Below, in pieces: positions 1 through 7,120 of a stretch of DNA of 64,000 nt. Within the stretch, counting starts at the first letter, position 1. Each line of letters starts with the position of its first letter. The notes beneath the pieces are model-generated. The model saw only the letters and a program-made list of their open reading frames with translations, made no database searches and was not told the DNA's origin. The stretch covers positions 2,614 to 66,613 of the forward strand of contig PMSX01000050.1 of assembly GCA_003167495.1 (NCBI GenBank). Reading direction: 5' to 3'. The translations under genes were made by a program, and so were the position numbers. Source of the stretch: Bryobacterales bacterium. Lineage in GTDB: Bacteria; Acidobacteriota; Terriglobia; Bryobacterales; Bryobacteraceae.

Positions 1-373
1 GCCAGGAGAGGCCCCAGCGGTCTTTGCACCAGCCGCACTGGCTTTCCGCGCCGCCATTGCCGACGATTGCGTTCCAGTAACGGTCCGTCTCTTCCTGATC
101 CTCTGTGGCGATCTGGAAGGAAAAGGCCTCGGTGTGACTGAACACCGGGCCGCCGTTGAGACCGAGACAGGGAATACCCAGAACCGTGAACTCCACCGTC
201 AGCACATCGCCCTTCTTGCCACCCGGATAGTCACCGGGAGCCTCATGAACCGCGGTTACCGTACTATCTGGAAAGGTGGCGGCGTAGAAGCGCGCCGCCT
301 CATGCGCGTCCTTGTCGAACCAGAGGCAGATCGTGTTCTTTGGCTTCATGTTCGCGTACTCCGTGTGCTCCAT
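1..373 (-). CDS. PhnB-like VOC family protein, truncated by window edge
   Basis: The minus-strand reading frame runs off the left edge. The visible N-terminal part reads like the PhnB / 3-demethylubiquinone-methyltransferase-like branch of the VOC (glyoxalase/bleomycin-resistance) fold: an early NTICLWFDKDAHEAARFY stretch, then FPDS, GDVLTVEFTV, LGLNGGP and the family-typical QIATEDQEETDRYW and GWCKDRWG. These proteins are small cytoplasmic dimers; the substrate of this branch is mostly unknown. The start at 373 (MEHTEYAN) is preferred over an in-frame ATG at 349 because relatives commonly carry this short leader, a recollection that was not checked. The C-terminal part lies outside the window. 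Confidence 0.85.
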   Translation of the reverse strand, partial: MEHTEYANMKPKNTICLWFDKDAHEAARFYAATFPDSTVTAVHEAPGDYPGGKKGDVLTVEFTVLGIPCLGLNGGPVFSHTEAFSFQIATEDQEETDRYWNAIVGNGGAESQCGWCKDRWGLSW

Positions 374-513
374 CAGGGCGAACGCCGCGGTCTTCGCGTG
401 GGTTCCATATCAGTGACTCACCAGTTCATCTGCGGCCCGACGTCTCAAATTGGTCGCGGCCTGCCCTTCTGAATTATATTGCTAGCAGGGATTGACTTCA
501 AGAATCCGAAGCT

Positions 514-699
514 ATGACGGCCGATTTTCAAATGATCCCGATTTGGGTACCGGGGGAGTACGCGTCCAGCGAGAATAATGTGGATCTGACGCATCTGGGA
601 TTTGGACCCGGCGCCATTCTTCCCGACGGCACGCGAGGCTATCTGAACGCCGCGCCACTGCCGCCGCCGATCAAACCAGCGCCGGTGACGAAACAGTAA
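514..699 (+). CDS. small ORF, possible gene remnant
   Basis: This 61-codon frame has GC-rich third positions and a Pro-rich C-terminus (PLPPPIKPAPVTKQ), so it looks more coding-like than its opposite strand. It has no Shine-Dalgarno sequence before the ATG, and an in-frame stop lies at 493. It could be a small protein or the 3' remnant of a decayed gene. No family was recognised. Confidence 0.3.
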   Translation: MTADFQMIPIWVPGEYASSENNVDLTHLGFGPGAILPDGTRGYLNAAPLPPPIKPAPVTKQ

Positions 700-747
700 A
701 GAAGGACATCCCGGACTTCGTGCCACTCAAGCCTTCGGTGCTTTCTA

Positions 748-1800
748 TTAAGGAGCGGAGGTGGCCGTGTACTCCTTAAAACCGTCGCCTTCAAAAGAGG
801 TCTCTATCGGGAACCATTTGGATTGAACTGTGACCGTTCCTTTGAAATGACAGGTTTGCTCATAGATCACGAGGCTGGGCGGAGGGCCGGTGGCGAGTGG
901 ATCGGTACTCTGCGCATTCATGACGATACGTACCGTTACATCATCGTTCTCGGCGGTGAAGACGGATTGGATCGGATATGACAAATTGTCGATCGAATCA
1001 AAGGCCCATTTGGTGTGAACCAATTTGTATTGGCTGGCAGAAAATACGACGCGCTTTCCCAAAACGTCGAGGCTGGCGCGGCCGTTGGGGTTTCCGGTGA
1101 AATCGCCGAGGTCGAAAGTCAAGCCGGGTTGGGAATATTGGGCCCAATTCCATACAACACTTGCAAAATTCCACTGGCCCCAATTGTGATCGTGATAGCC
1201 GGAGCACTCCACTTTATAGGCATGGCCATCAACGGTGAGCGTTCCGGACACTTTGGCACGAGGCATGTACAACAGCCAGCTCATTTGCTCCCATGACGGC
1301 GGGCCGACATCAATATGGTCACCAGCGAACCATGAAGGAGCTTGCCGTTCATAAGACAACTCCCAACTGAGACGCCCGTCCATCGTGGCGCCCGTCAAAA
1401 GATAGAGGTTTGCGCCCTTTACGGAAATTTTATTCGGTCCCAGCGTCACGTTCGCGGATGAGTAGGAAGCGGTAAACGAGGACAGTGGATAAAGATCGCT
1501 TTCCGTAACCGTTTGGTTGGGTTGGTAGACGACAGCAGTGAGGTCACCACCACCTTGTCCGGATAGATCGGCAGGATCGGCGACCTGGTAGGTGAAGATC
1601 GCTTGGATGTTGTTTTTCTCGTCGTAGAGGTTGAAGTACCACCATTCGTTGTAAGCGATGTTGTACGGCGACGGCTGCCAGTATTTGAAATGATATGAGT
1701 CATCAATTTCGGGAACGTTCCCTTGTGCATACACTGACGGCCCTGCCAATCCGGGGAGCAGAGTAAGAAACATGAGGGTAAGGTTGCAGCGAAGAGTCAT
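748..1800 (-). CDS. secreted CrtC/AttH lipocalin-like protein
   Basis: A 350-residue protein with a signal peptide (hydrophobic residues about 7-20, likely cleavage after VYA at 25). The mature part carries the signatures of the CrtC/AttH (hydroxyneurosporene synthase-like, carotenoid 1,2-hydratase) double-lipocalin fold: NEWWYF at 51-56 and GYHDHNWGQW at 201-210. Family members bind or hydrate hydrophobic isoprenoid-like molecules, but secreted soil-bacterial members are uncharacterised and no carotenoid genes are near, so carotenoid hydration should not be assumed. It is monocistronic, with its own promoter and a palindrome upstream. Length fits the family. Confidence 0.8.
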   Translation of the reverse strand: MTLRCNLTLMFLTLLPGLAGPSVYAQGNVPEIDDSYHFKYWQPSPYNIAYNEWWYFNLYDEKNNIQAIFTYQVADPADLSGQGGGDLTAVVYQPNQTVTESDLYPLSSFTASYSSANVTLGPNKISVKGANLYLLTGATMDGRLSWELSYERQAPSWFAGDHIDVGPPSWEQMSWLLYMPRAKVSGTLTVDGHAYKVECSGYHDHNWGQWNFASVVWNWAQYSQPGLTFDLGDFTGNPNGRASLDVLGKRVVFSASQYKLVHTKWAFDSIDNLSYPIQSVFTAENDDVTVRIVMNAQSTDPLATGPPPSLVIYEQTCHFKGTVTVQSKWFPIETSFEGDGFKEYTATSAP

Positions 1801-1864
1801 TCGTTATCCTTTCCGAAATGCAACAGAATTTCGCAGACATTGAAAACAAACCGGGAGCCAAAAT

Positions 1865-1900
1865 ATTATAACGGAGTTTGGGGTTTCGTGAAATTTCACG
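1865..1900 (-). promoter_or_regulatory. promoter with palindromic operator-like site for the CrtC-like gene
   Basis: On the minus strand a perfect TATAAT (1870-1865) lies about 65 bases before the ATG at 1800. At 17-base spacing the -35 position reads TTTCAC and falls inside the perfect 14-base palindrome CGTGAAATTTCACG (1887-1900). A second palindrome, TTCTCGAGAA, follows at 1909-1918. A palindrome over the -35 element is what a dimeric repressor site looks like; the regulator is unknown. Confidence 0.45.
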
Positions 1901-1990
1901 AGCAGCTATTCTCGAGAAATTGTGTTTGCGTGTGTGTACTATCCCGAAATGCCCTGTGGGACGTACCTTCGCGTGCGTTATCGCAAGCGC

Positions 1991-2434
1991 CTAAACCCCG
2001 ATATCTTCATTCCACAAATTCGGCTTATCCGCAATGAACTGCCGCATCAACTCAATACACTCCGCATCTTGCAACACCTCTACTTTGATGCCGTTCACCC
2101 GCAAGTAATCTTCCGCTCCTAGGAACGTTTGGTTCTCACCCGCAATCACCTGCGGAATCTTGTAGAGCAATATCGCCCCGCTGCACATCGGGCACGGCGA
2201 GAGAGTCGTATAAATCGTGCATCGCTGATACACGTTGGCGGGTAAACGCCCGGCGTTTTCGAGACAGTCCATCTCTCCGTGCAGAATCGCGCTGCCGTTC
2301 TGTACGCGGCGGTTATGCCCGCGCCCAATAATCGAGCCATCGCAAACCAGCACCGATCCGATGGGAATACCGCCCTCCTCTAAACCAAGGCGCGCTTCTT
2401 CGATCGCCGCCGCAAGAAATCTATCCGAACTCAT
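1991..2434 (-). CDS. cytosine deaminase, fungal (FCY1) type
   Basis: A 147-residue zinc-dependent deaminase of the CDA fold. The zinc ligands are visible as LHGE (His52, with Glu54 as proton shuttle) and SPCPMC (Cys81, Cys84). It resembles yeast cytosine deaminase Fcy1 much more than bacterial CodA or TadA: EEGGIPIGSVL, GRGHNRRVQNGSA, TTLSPCPMCSGAI, IAGENQTF and the C-terminal WNEDIG (WFEDIG in yeast). The expected reaction is cytosine to uracil plus ammonia in pyrimidine salvage. It has no operon partner. TadA-type tRNA deaminase is the alternative but fits the C-terminus poorly. Confidence 0.85.
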   Translation of the reverse strand: MSSDRFLAAAIEEARLGLEEGGIPIGSVLVCDGSIIGRGHNRRVQNGSAILHGEMDCLENAGRLPANVYQRCTIYTTLSPCPMCSGAILLYKIPQVIAGENQTFLGAEDYLRVNGIKVEVLQDAECIELMRQFIADKPNLWNEDIGV

Positions 2435-2455
2435 CCTGGTTTTTATGGTAGCGTG

Positions 2456-3328
2456 CTACAACGCTTTTACCGCCACCGTGAACACCGTCGTATTCACCTC
2501 GCCGCTGCGCTGAAACTGAGTCCAAATACGGTAGAGACCGGGGCGCGGAAAGATGATGTTGAATTGAATGTCGCCGCCTCTCACCAGAAACGGATGTATG
2601 TGCAGGAGGTCGACCAAATCGCTGCTCGCCGCCAGCATGTGACCCCAAGCGCCCAAATAAGTTTCCAAATTGTCGCTCGGGCTGAGCGAAAACGTAAGCC
2701 TGCTCTCAAGGCCGGCCAGCAGTTCCTCGGGATCGGTTCGCAAAGTCGCTGTCAAGTTCGTGGACTTGAATGGTGCGAGCGACGGCGCAAGCTTCGCCTC
2801 CGGAGCGCGGCCGGACACAAACAGTGTGTTCACCGCCAGCTGCGGCACTGCGCCCGCTGGATAGTAGTCGGCCAGCAATCGATACATTCCGCCGTAAGGT
2901 AACTTCAACGGCAACGTAAAGCGGCCGTCGCTTTGCAAGACGGGGTGCACGTGCGCGAAATATTCCAGGTTTTCGCTAACGACAAACAAATGCATCAGCT
3001 TTTCATGAACAATTTCGAAATTGCCGACGGTTTTTCCCGTGTCGGGATCCAGCACACGAAACGTTAGTTGAAGCGTTTCTTCCGGCTGTGCCGGTTCGGG
3101 TGCGCACGCAACCTCAAGCGGATATTCAATGCGTTCCGGAATCTTGAGCACTAGCTTCATTCCGCAGCGCGGGCAAACCCCGGGCTTGTCGGAGCGAACA
3201 TCCGGATCCATCGGACAGACCCAGTCCTTATTGCCGGTTCCGTCGCCGGCGTCGGTCTTTTGCTGCGCCGGCAGCGCTACGCTTCCCACAAGGGAGAGGA
3301 GGCAGATTCGGCGGCTAATTGTGGCCAA
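2456..3328 (-). CDS. exported protein with heavy-metal-binding domain
   Basis: Start chosen at a TTG (3328), which puts a hydrophobic signal sequence (ICLLSLVGSVALPA) at the N-terminus; the open frame extends to 3424 without looking like protein. After the signal comes a short metal-binding motif of the type seen before copper/silver efflux proteins: WVCPMDPDV, then CPRCGMKLV (Cys38, Cys52, Cys55 from this start). The remaining ~220 residues are beta-rich, with HVHP and a second HIHPF motif in the C-terminal half, so further metal ligation is possible. It probably acts in the periplasm. The function beyond metal binding is not recognised. Confidence 0.7.
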   Translation of the reverse strand: MATISRRICLLSLVGSVALPAQQKTDAGDGTGNKDWVCPMDPDVRSDKPGVCPRCGMKLVLKIPERIEYPLEVACAPEPAQPEETLQLTFRVLDPDTGKTVGNFEIVHEKLMHLFVVSENLEYFAHVHPVLQSDGRFTLPLKLPYGGMYRLLADYYPAGAVPQLAVNTLFVSGRAPEAKLAPSLAPFKSTNLTATLRTDPEELLAGLESRLTFSLSPSDNLETYLGAWGHMLAASSDLVDLLHIHPFLVRGGDIQFNIIFPRPGLYRIWTQFQRSGEVNTTVFTVAVKAL

Positions 3329-3432
3329 TTGTCCCCCTGCGCCGATTATAGCCGTGGTCGCTCCGGGCTCAACCAACCAAACCTGACTTCGCCGTTCGCT
3401 AAACTGAAGGTTCACGAATTTCAAGGAGTTTC

Positions 3433-3624
3433 ATGGCTGAACAGAAGCAAACGACCAACAGCAAGCCGGCACATGCCAGCTCGCCTAACCTTAAGCAAAA
3501 AGAAGGGATCTACCAAGCCGAATACTTTGGCAGCGGAACCTTTCATATTGTTAAGCCAAAGCGCAAAGACGGCAAGCGGCGTCAATCCGCGCTAAAAGGA
3601 ACCACTCGCGGAGCTCGCAAGTAG
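3433..3624 (+). CDS. small basic protein of unknown function
   Basis: A 63-residue Lys/Arg/Gln-rich protein. The start is well supported by AAGGAG about 7 bases before the ATG. The central part (IYQAEYFGSGTFHIVKPKR) is the only hydrophobic stretch; both ends are basic and likely disordered. Charge and size would suit nucleic-acid or ribosome binding, but that is inference. It is divergent from the metal-binding protein gene and converges on the SIS gene, whose stop codon is only 6 bases away. Confidence 0.65.
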   Translation: MAEQKQTTNSKPAHASSPNLKQKEGIYQAEYFGSGTFHIVKPKRKDGKRRQSALKGTTRGARK

Positions 3625-3630
3625 CGGTCT

Positions 3631-4698
3631 CTAAATCGTCCGTGTCACTTTACTGAGAGTTCTTGGCCGGTCCGGATCTAAGCCTCTGGCCGCCGCCAAG
3701 CTGGCTGCGAACAATTGCGCCGGAATGATATATGGAATCGGTGTGAATACCTCCTCAGGCAGCTTTGATTCCGTCGCCAGTTCGGCCGGAATCGTCAGCG
3801 TTACTTTGGCTGTGCCCTTCGCGCCGGCAGCTTTGTTGCTGCGGTCTGTAATTGCCAAAGTTTCCGCCTGAATGGAATGCAGTCTCCCCAAAAGTTCCTT
3901 AGTGGCCTTCCAGGTAACGCCCGGCGGACAGAAAACAAAAGCGGGAAACGTCGATTCAAGCATCGCAATCGGACCATGCAACAAGTCGGCCGATGAGAAA
4001 CGCTCCGCCACCACATAGCAAGTCTCCATCAGCTTCAAGGCAAACTCAAAAGCGTTGGCGTAATTCAAACCCCGTCCTACACAGACGGCGTGTCTCATTA
4101 AGCAATAGCGCTGCGCGCGTTCGCCGATTTCTTTTTCAAGCTTTAGCGCCGCCTCCGTCCAACCGGCTATGCGCTGCAGGTCGGCCAGTTCGAGCGGTGC
4201 GCCCAGCGCGTAGGCGAGCAAATAGAAGCACAGCAATTGGCCCGTATAAGTCTTGGTCGCAGCCACGCTCCGCTCCTTCCCCGCCCTCACCAGGAACGTA
4301 TGCTGAGCCAGCTTCGCCAGCGTGCTCTCCGCCTCATTCGTAATGCCCGCCGTGAATGCTCCACTGGCTTTCGCTCTCTCCAGAACGATATTCGTATCGG
4401 TAGATTCACCCGACTGCGAGATGGCAACCACTGCGGCCTCCCGCAGATTCAACTTGGCGCCGTACAACGTGGACACCGAAGGCGCCGCGAGCGATACGGG
4501 TATGCCGGTCGAAATCTCCAAAAGATACCGTCCGAATTGGGCGGCGTTATCTGATGTGCCTCGCGCCGCCAGTACAATCAATCGAACGGGATGATGGGTG
4601 AAATGCTCGCGCAACTTCACCGCATTTCGCCATTCAGCCTTGAGCGTTTTTTCAATTACCCCGGGCTGTTGGCGAATTTCTGCCGCCATAGTAGACAT
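3631..4698 (-). CDS. SIS-domain aminosugar-phosphate isomerase/deaminase
   Basis: A 355-residue protein made of two SIS domains, equivalent to the isomerase half of GlmS without the glutaminase domain. The visible sugar-phosphate site includes ARGTSDNA (45-52), SQSGES (94-99) and ERSVAATKTYT (142-152); the C-terminal DPDRPRTLSKVTRTI tail matches the GlmS-like end. Such stand-alone proteins act as glucosamine-6-phosphate deaminases (NagB-II) or related aminosugar isomerases (AgaS, FrlB) in the cytoplasm. No NAG catabolic genes are adjacent, so the exact substrate is open. Confidence 0.8.
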   Translation of the reverse strand: MSTMAAEIRQQPGVIEKTLKAEWRNAVKLREHFTHHPVRLIVLAARGTSDNAAQFGRYLLEISTGIPVSLAAPSVSTLYGAKLNLREAAVVAISQSGESTDTNIVLERAKASGAFTAGITNEAESTLAKLAQHTFLVRAGKERSVAATKTYTGQLLCFYLLAYALGAPLELADLQRIAGWTEAALKLEKEIGERAQRYCLMRHAVCVGRGLNYANAFEFALKLMETCYVVAERFSSADLLHGPIAMLESTFPAFVFCPPGVTWKATKELLGRLHSIQAETLAITDRSNKAAGAKGTAKVTLTIPAELATESKLPEEVFTPIPYIIPAQLFAASLAAARGLDPDRPRTLSKVTRTI

Positions 4699-4730
4699 GT
4701 TGTCGAAGATATCAGTTCCCTCGCCGGGCG

Positions 4731-6404
4731 CTAGAGAAGCACTTTAAATCCGCTCACCGGACCAACTAGATACTGAGGGCTTACTGTCGCCGACATGGGT
4801 AAGCGAGTCACGTGCGGTTTGATCAAAATCAACGTCTGGCTAGTGGCGTTGTCGCGCGTGGTCTCGCTGAGCACTTCACTTAATCCTGGAATTTCGGTCA
4901 ACCCTGCCAGCCCCGACCGGCTCCTGCTGATCGAATGCTGGTCCAACCCTGCCAGGATCGCCCATTCGCCTTGCCGCAAAACCACATTGCCGGTGAATTT
5001 CCGTTGCGCAATGGAAGGAACTGTATTCAGTGTGAAGGTGCCCAGCGAATTGTACTCCGCGTCCACGTCAATGGCAACGTCTCCTTCGCCATTCACGTGC
5101 GGCGTCATTTTCAGCGCCAGTCCAAGATCGACCTCCTGAACCTGCGGCGCAGGATTATATATGCTGGCAGGCCCTTGTGTGGCACCAGTGTAGAGAGTTG
5201 TCGCAATCGGATATTTTTCGCCGTAATGCGCAGTCGCCGCCTGTCCGTCCGAAGTTATCAGCACCGCGTCATAAAGGGTTTTGGTGATCGATTTAGAGTA
5301 CAAGGCAAACACATTCGCTTGCCCCACGCCTACGCCCACTAAGGTGAGGCCGTTGCCAAACCCAAATAGCTTTGTGAATGATGCAGCGGTGGTCAGTACG
5401 TTGGCCAGGTTGAAATAGGCCAGCGAAAAAAGAGACGCGCTGGTGGGTGGAGAAAGACCGTAGTTATAGTTTGTGTCGGCGTCGATGGTTACCACCTCCA
5501 CTTCCAACTCAACTTGCGCTTTCGGCAGAAGCAGAGCCTGCAACAGCGAACGTGCCGCCAGCGCCCGCGAAACACGGTCGCGAATGAACACCGTGCGGCT
5601 CACCGAATCCCAGCCAAACTGCTTGAGACTCAACAAGCCGCGCACCGCGTTCGCTACTTCCACCAAATCCTTCTCAGTGAGCGACTCCGGCAGTGGAATG
5701 GTCAACAAAATCATTGGCTCAAGCTCATCGCGTTTGGCTGGGGAATCACGGGCAAAGTAAAGTGTATTGGCCGAGATCGGAAAAACGAAGGTATTGGTGA
5801 CTGACGTCAAAGCTTCTAAGGCAGTGCGGAAATCCACCTGCGTGATCTGCATTCGGAGATTGCCCTTCGGGTCAAGTTGCGGATCCCAGGCGGCACGCAC
5901 TCCATAAGCCGACACTACTTGTTGAATCAGCGAAGTTTCATCGCCGTGAATATCAAAATCGCGGACGAGATCTTTTGGCTGAACGTGTGGATACGACGCC
6001 AAACTGCGCTGCAATTCCTCCGTTCCTGGAGCAGGAGGGTTCGCGATGGCTTCCGCGTCCGTTTCTTCCTTCTCAACCCTGGCAATATCGGCCGCCACCA
6101 CGGGGTCTTCCAATTGCGTCTTCATCAGAAGATTGACAGCCGGCGCAAGGCCATCACGGCTCGCCGCATACGACGGATTGGACGGATCACGCCTTGCCGC
6201 CTCGTTGTAAAGCATATAGGCGCGCACCACTTCACCGGCGTCGCGGGCCGATCTTGCGCGCTCCGCCAGGCGTTTGGCGATGGCCGGACCATGATCATTA
6301 GGAGCGGCCCAAGCCAGAAACGCAACACAGAAAAGCACCAAAAGACGCAGCGCCATATTGTTTAGACGCAGGTTCGCGCCGCTCTGTTGAAATGGCAGCC
6401 GCAT
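4731..6404 (-). CDS. secretin-domain outer membrane protein (type II/III secretion superfamily)
   Basis: An exported protein with an N-terminal helical TPR-like segment (ERARSARDAGEVVRAY, DPSNPSYAASRDGL) and an N0/N1-type region. The C-terminal secretin domain ends with VLRQGEWAILAGL, SGLAGLTEIPGLSEVL and TLILIKPHVTR, the usual secretin finish. Secretins form gated outer-membrane rings for pili or protein secretion. No ATPase, platform protein or pilin lies nearby, so this is an orphan. The start at 6404 was chosen because the gene upstream ends at 6415; an ATG at 6356 directly before the signal sequence (MALRLLVLFCVAFLAWA) is equally plausible, and neither has a good Shine-Dalgarno sequence. 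Confidence 0.75.
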   Translation of the reverse strand: MRLPFQQSGANLRLNNMALRLLVLFCVAFLAWAAPNDHGPAIAKRLAERARSARDAGEVVRAYMLYNEAARRDPSNPSYAASRDGLAPAVNLLMKTQLEDPVVAADIARVEKEETDAEAIANPPAPGTEELQRSLASYPHVQPKDLVRDFDIHGDETSLIQQVVSAYGVRAAWDPQLDPKGNLRMQITQVDFRTALEALTSVTNTFVFPISANTLYFARDSPAKRDELEPMILLTIPLPESLTEKDLVEVANAVRGLLSLKQFGWDSVSRTVFIRDRVSRALAARSLLQALLLPKAQVELEVEVVTIDADTNYNYGLSPPTSASLFSLAYFNLANVLTTAASFTKLFGFGNGLTLVGVGVGQANVFALYSKSITKTLYDAVLITSDGQAATAHYGEKYPIATTLYTGATQGPASIYNPAPQVQEVDLGLALKMTPHVNGEGDVAIDVDAEYNSLGTFTLNTVPSIAQRKFTGNVVLRQGEWAILAGLDQHSISRSRSGLAGLTEIPGLSEVLSETTRDNATSQTLILIKPHVTRLPMSATVSPQYLVGPVSGFKVLL

Positions 6405-6414
6405 ATTTGAAGGC

Positions 6415-6720
6415 TTAGTGGCCAGGAGCAACGTACCCGGGGGGATGCGCCGCGCCTTCCCCAAAGAAGTATTCTTCCATCTGTTTCAGCAGAAATTCTT
6501 GCGCTTCGGCTGTGCCTAGATTCAGACGGTATTCATTCATGATCATCTTCATTTGTTCCACCCACATGCCCCAAGCCTGCTTGGAAACGTTGTCGTAAAT
6601 GCGTTGTCCCAGCGGGTGGCCGTCAAACGGTACCTCGTTTAAACCTGGCAAATCCTGTTTCAATTTGACACAGTGGACAATTCGCTCAGTCTGCGACGCT
6701 GGCCCGGTAGTACTACCCAT
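6415..6720 (-). CDS. yggX: YggX-type Fe(2+)-trafficking / oxidative damage protection protein
   Basis: A 101-residue protein matching YggX: IVHCVKLKQDLPGL (Fe-binding Cys near the N-terminus), PLGQRIYDNVSKQAWGMWVEQ, MIMNEYRLNL and the C-terminal EEYFFGEG. YggX is a cytoplasmic protein that limits oxidative damage to Fe-S clusters and helps iron trafficking, partnered with MutY in enterics. Here it sits directly upstream of the secretin gene with an 11-base gap. The acidobacterial form carries about ten extra N- and C-terminal residues. Confidence 0.9.
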   Translation of the reverse strand: MGSTTGPASQTERIVHCVKLKQDLPGLNEVPFDGHPLGQRIYDNVSKQAWGMWVEQMKMIMNEYRLNLGTAEAQEFLLKQMEEYFFGEGAAHPPGYVAPGH

Positions 6721-6766
6721 CGGCTAATCTCCTTGTTATCGTTAACTCTGAGGATAGCCCACTGGC

Positions 6767-7069
6767 TTACTTGGATGCGCCTCCGCTGGCGGCAGCCTTC
6801 CGCGGCGCAATCTCCTGCAGGAACGTCGAAAATCTGGGTGGCTCGTCGACACCTTGCGCCTGCGATGCCTGTACTGTCCGTAAATACCGGCGCAGTGCAT
6901 CGCCGCGCGAGGATTTCCGCAACCGGGACAGCTCCAAATCCAGCAGCAGATCGAGCTCCCATTGCGTAAAGCGGTTGCGGCGCACAATCCCGCCTACCAG
7001 TTCCTGAATCAACTGCGTAAGGGACGTCCACTCTGAAGGGGTAGCGCTCAATCTGGGAAGTGGACGCAT
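6767..7069 (-). CDS. conserved-looking hypothetical protein
   Basis: A 100-residue protein, taking the internal ATG at 7069. Longer starts would run into the divergent glycosyltransferase gene and add a low-quality leader. It is helix-rich, with SEWTSLTQLIQELVGG and RFTQWELDLLLDLELSRLR, and has a basic Ala/Gly-rich tail. There is no signal or membrane segment. The family is not recognised. It lies 46 bases upstream of yggX on the same strand and may be cotranscribed with it. Confidence 0.6.
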   Translation of the reverse strand: MRPLPRLSATPSEWTSLTQLIQELVGGIVRRNRFTQWELDLLLDLELSRLRKSSRGDALRRYLRTVQASQAQGVDEPPRFSTFLQEIAPRKAAASGGASK

Positions 7070-7120
7070 CGCGCTAAAAATCTTGAAGATTCTGCGAAAA
7101 GATGTGAACCGGCGCCCCAC

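Noticed and set aside
3329..3424. N-terminal extension of the metal-binding protein
   Set aside because: The extension precedes the signal peptide, lacks protein character and would fill the divergent promoter region.
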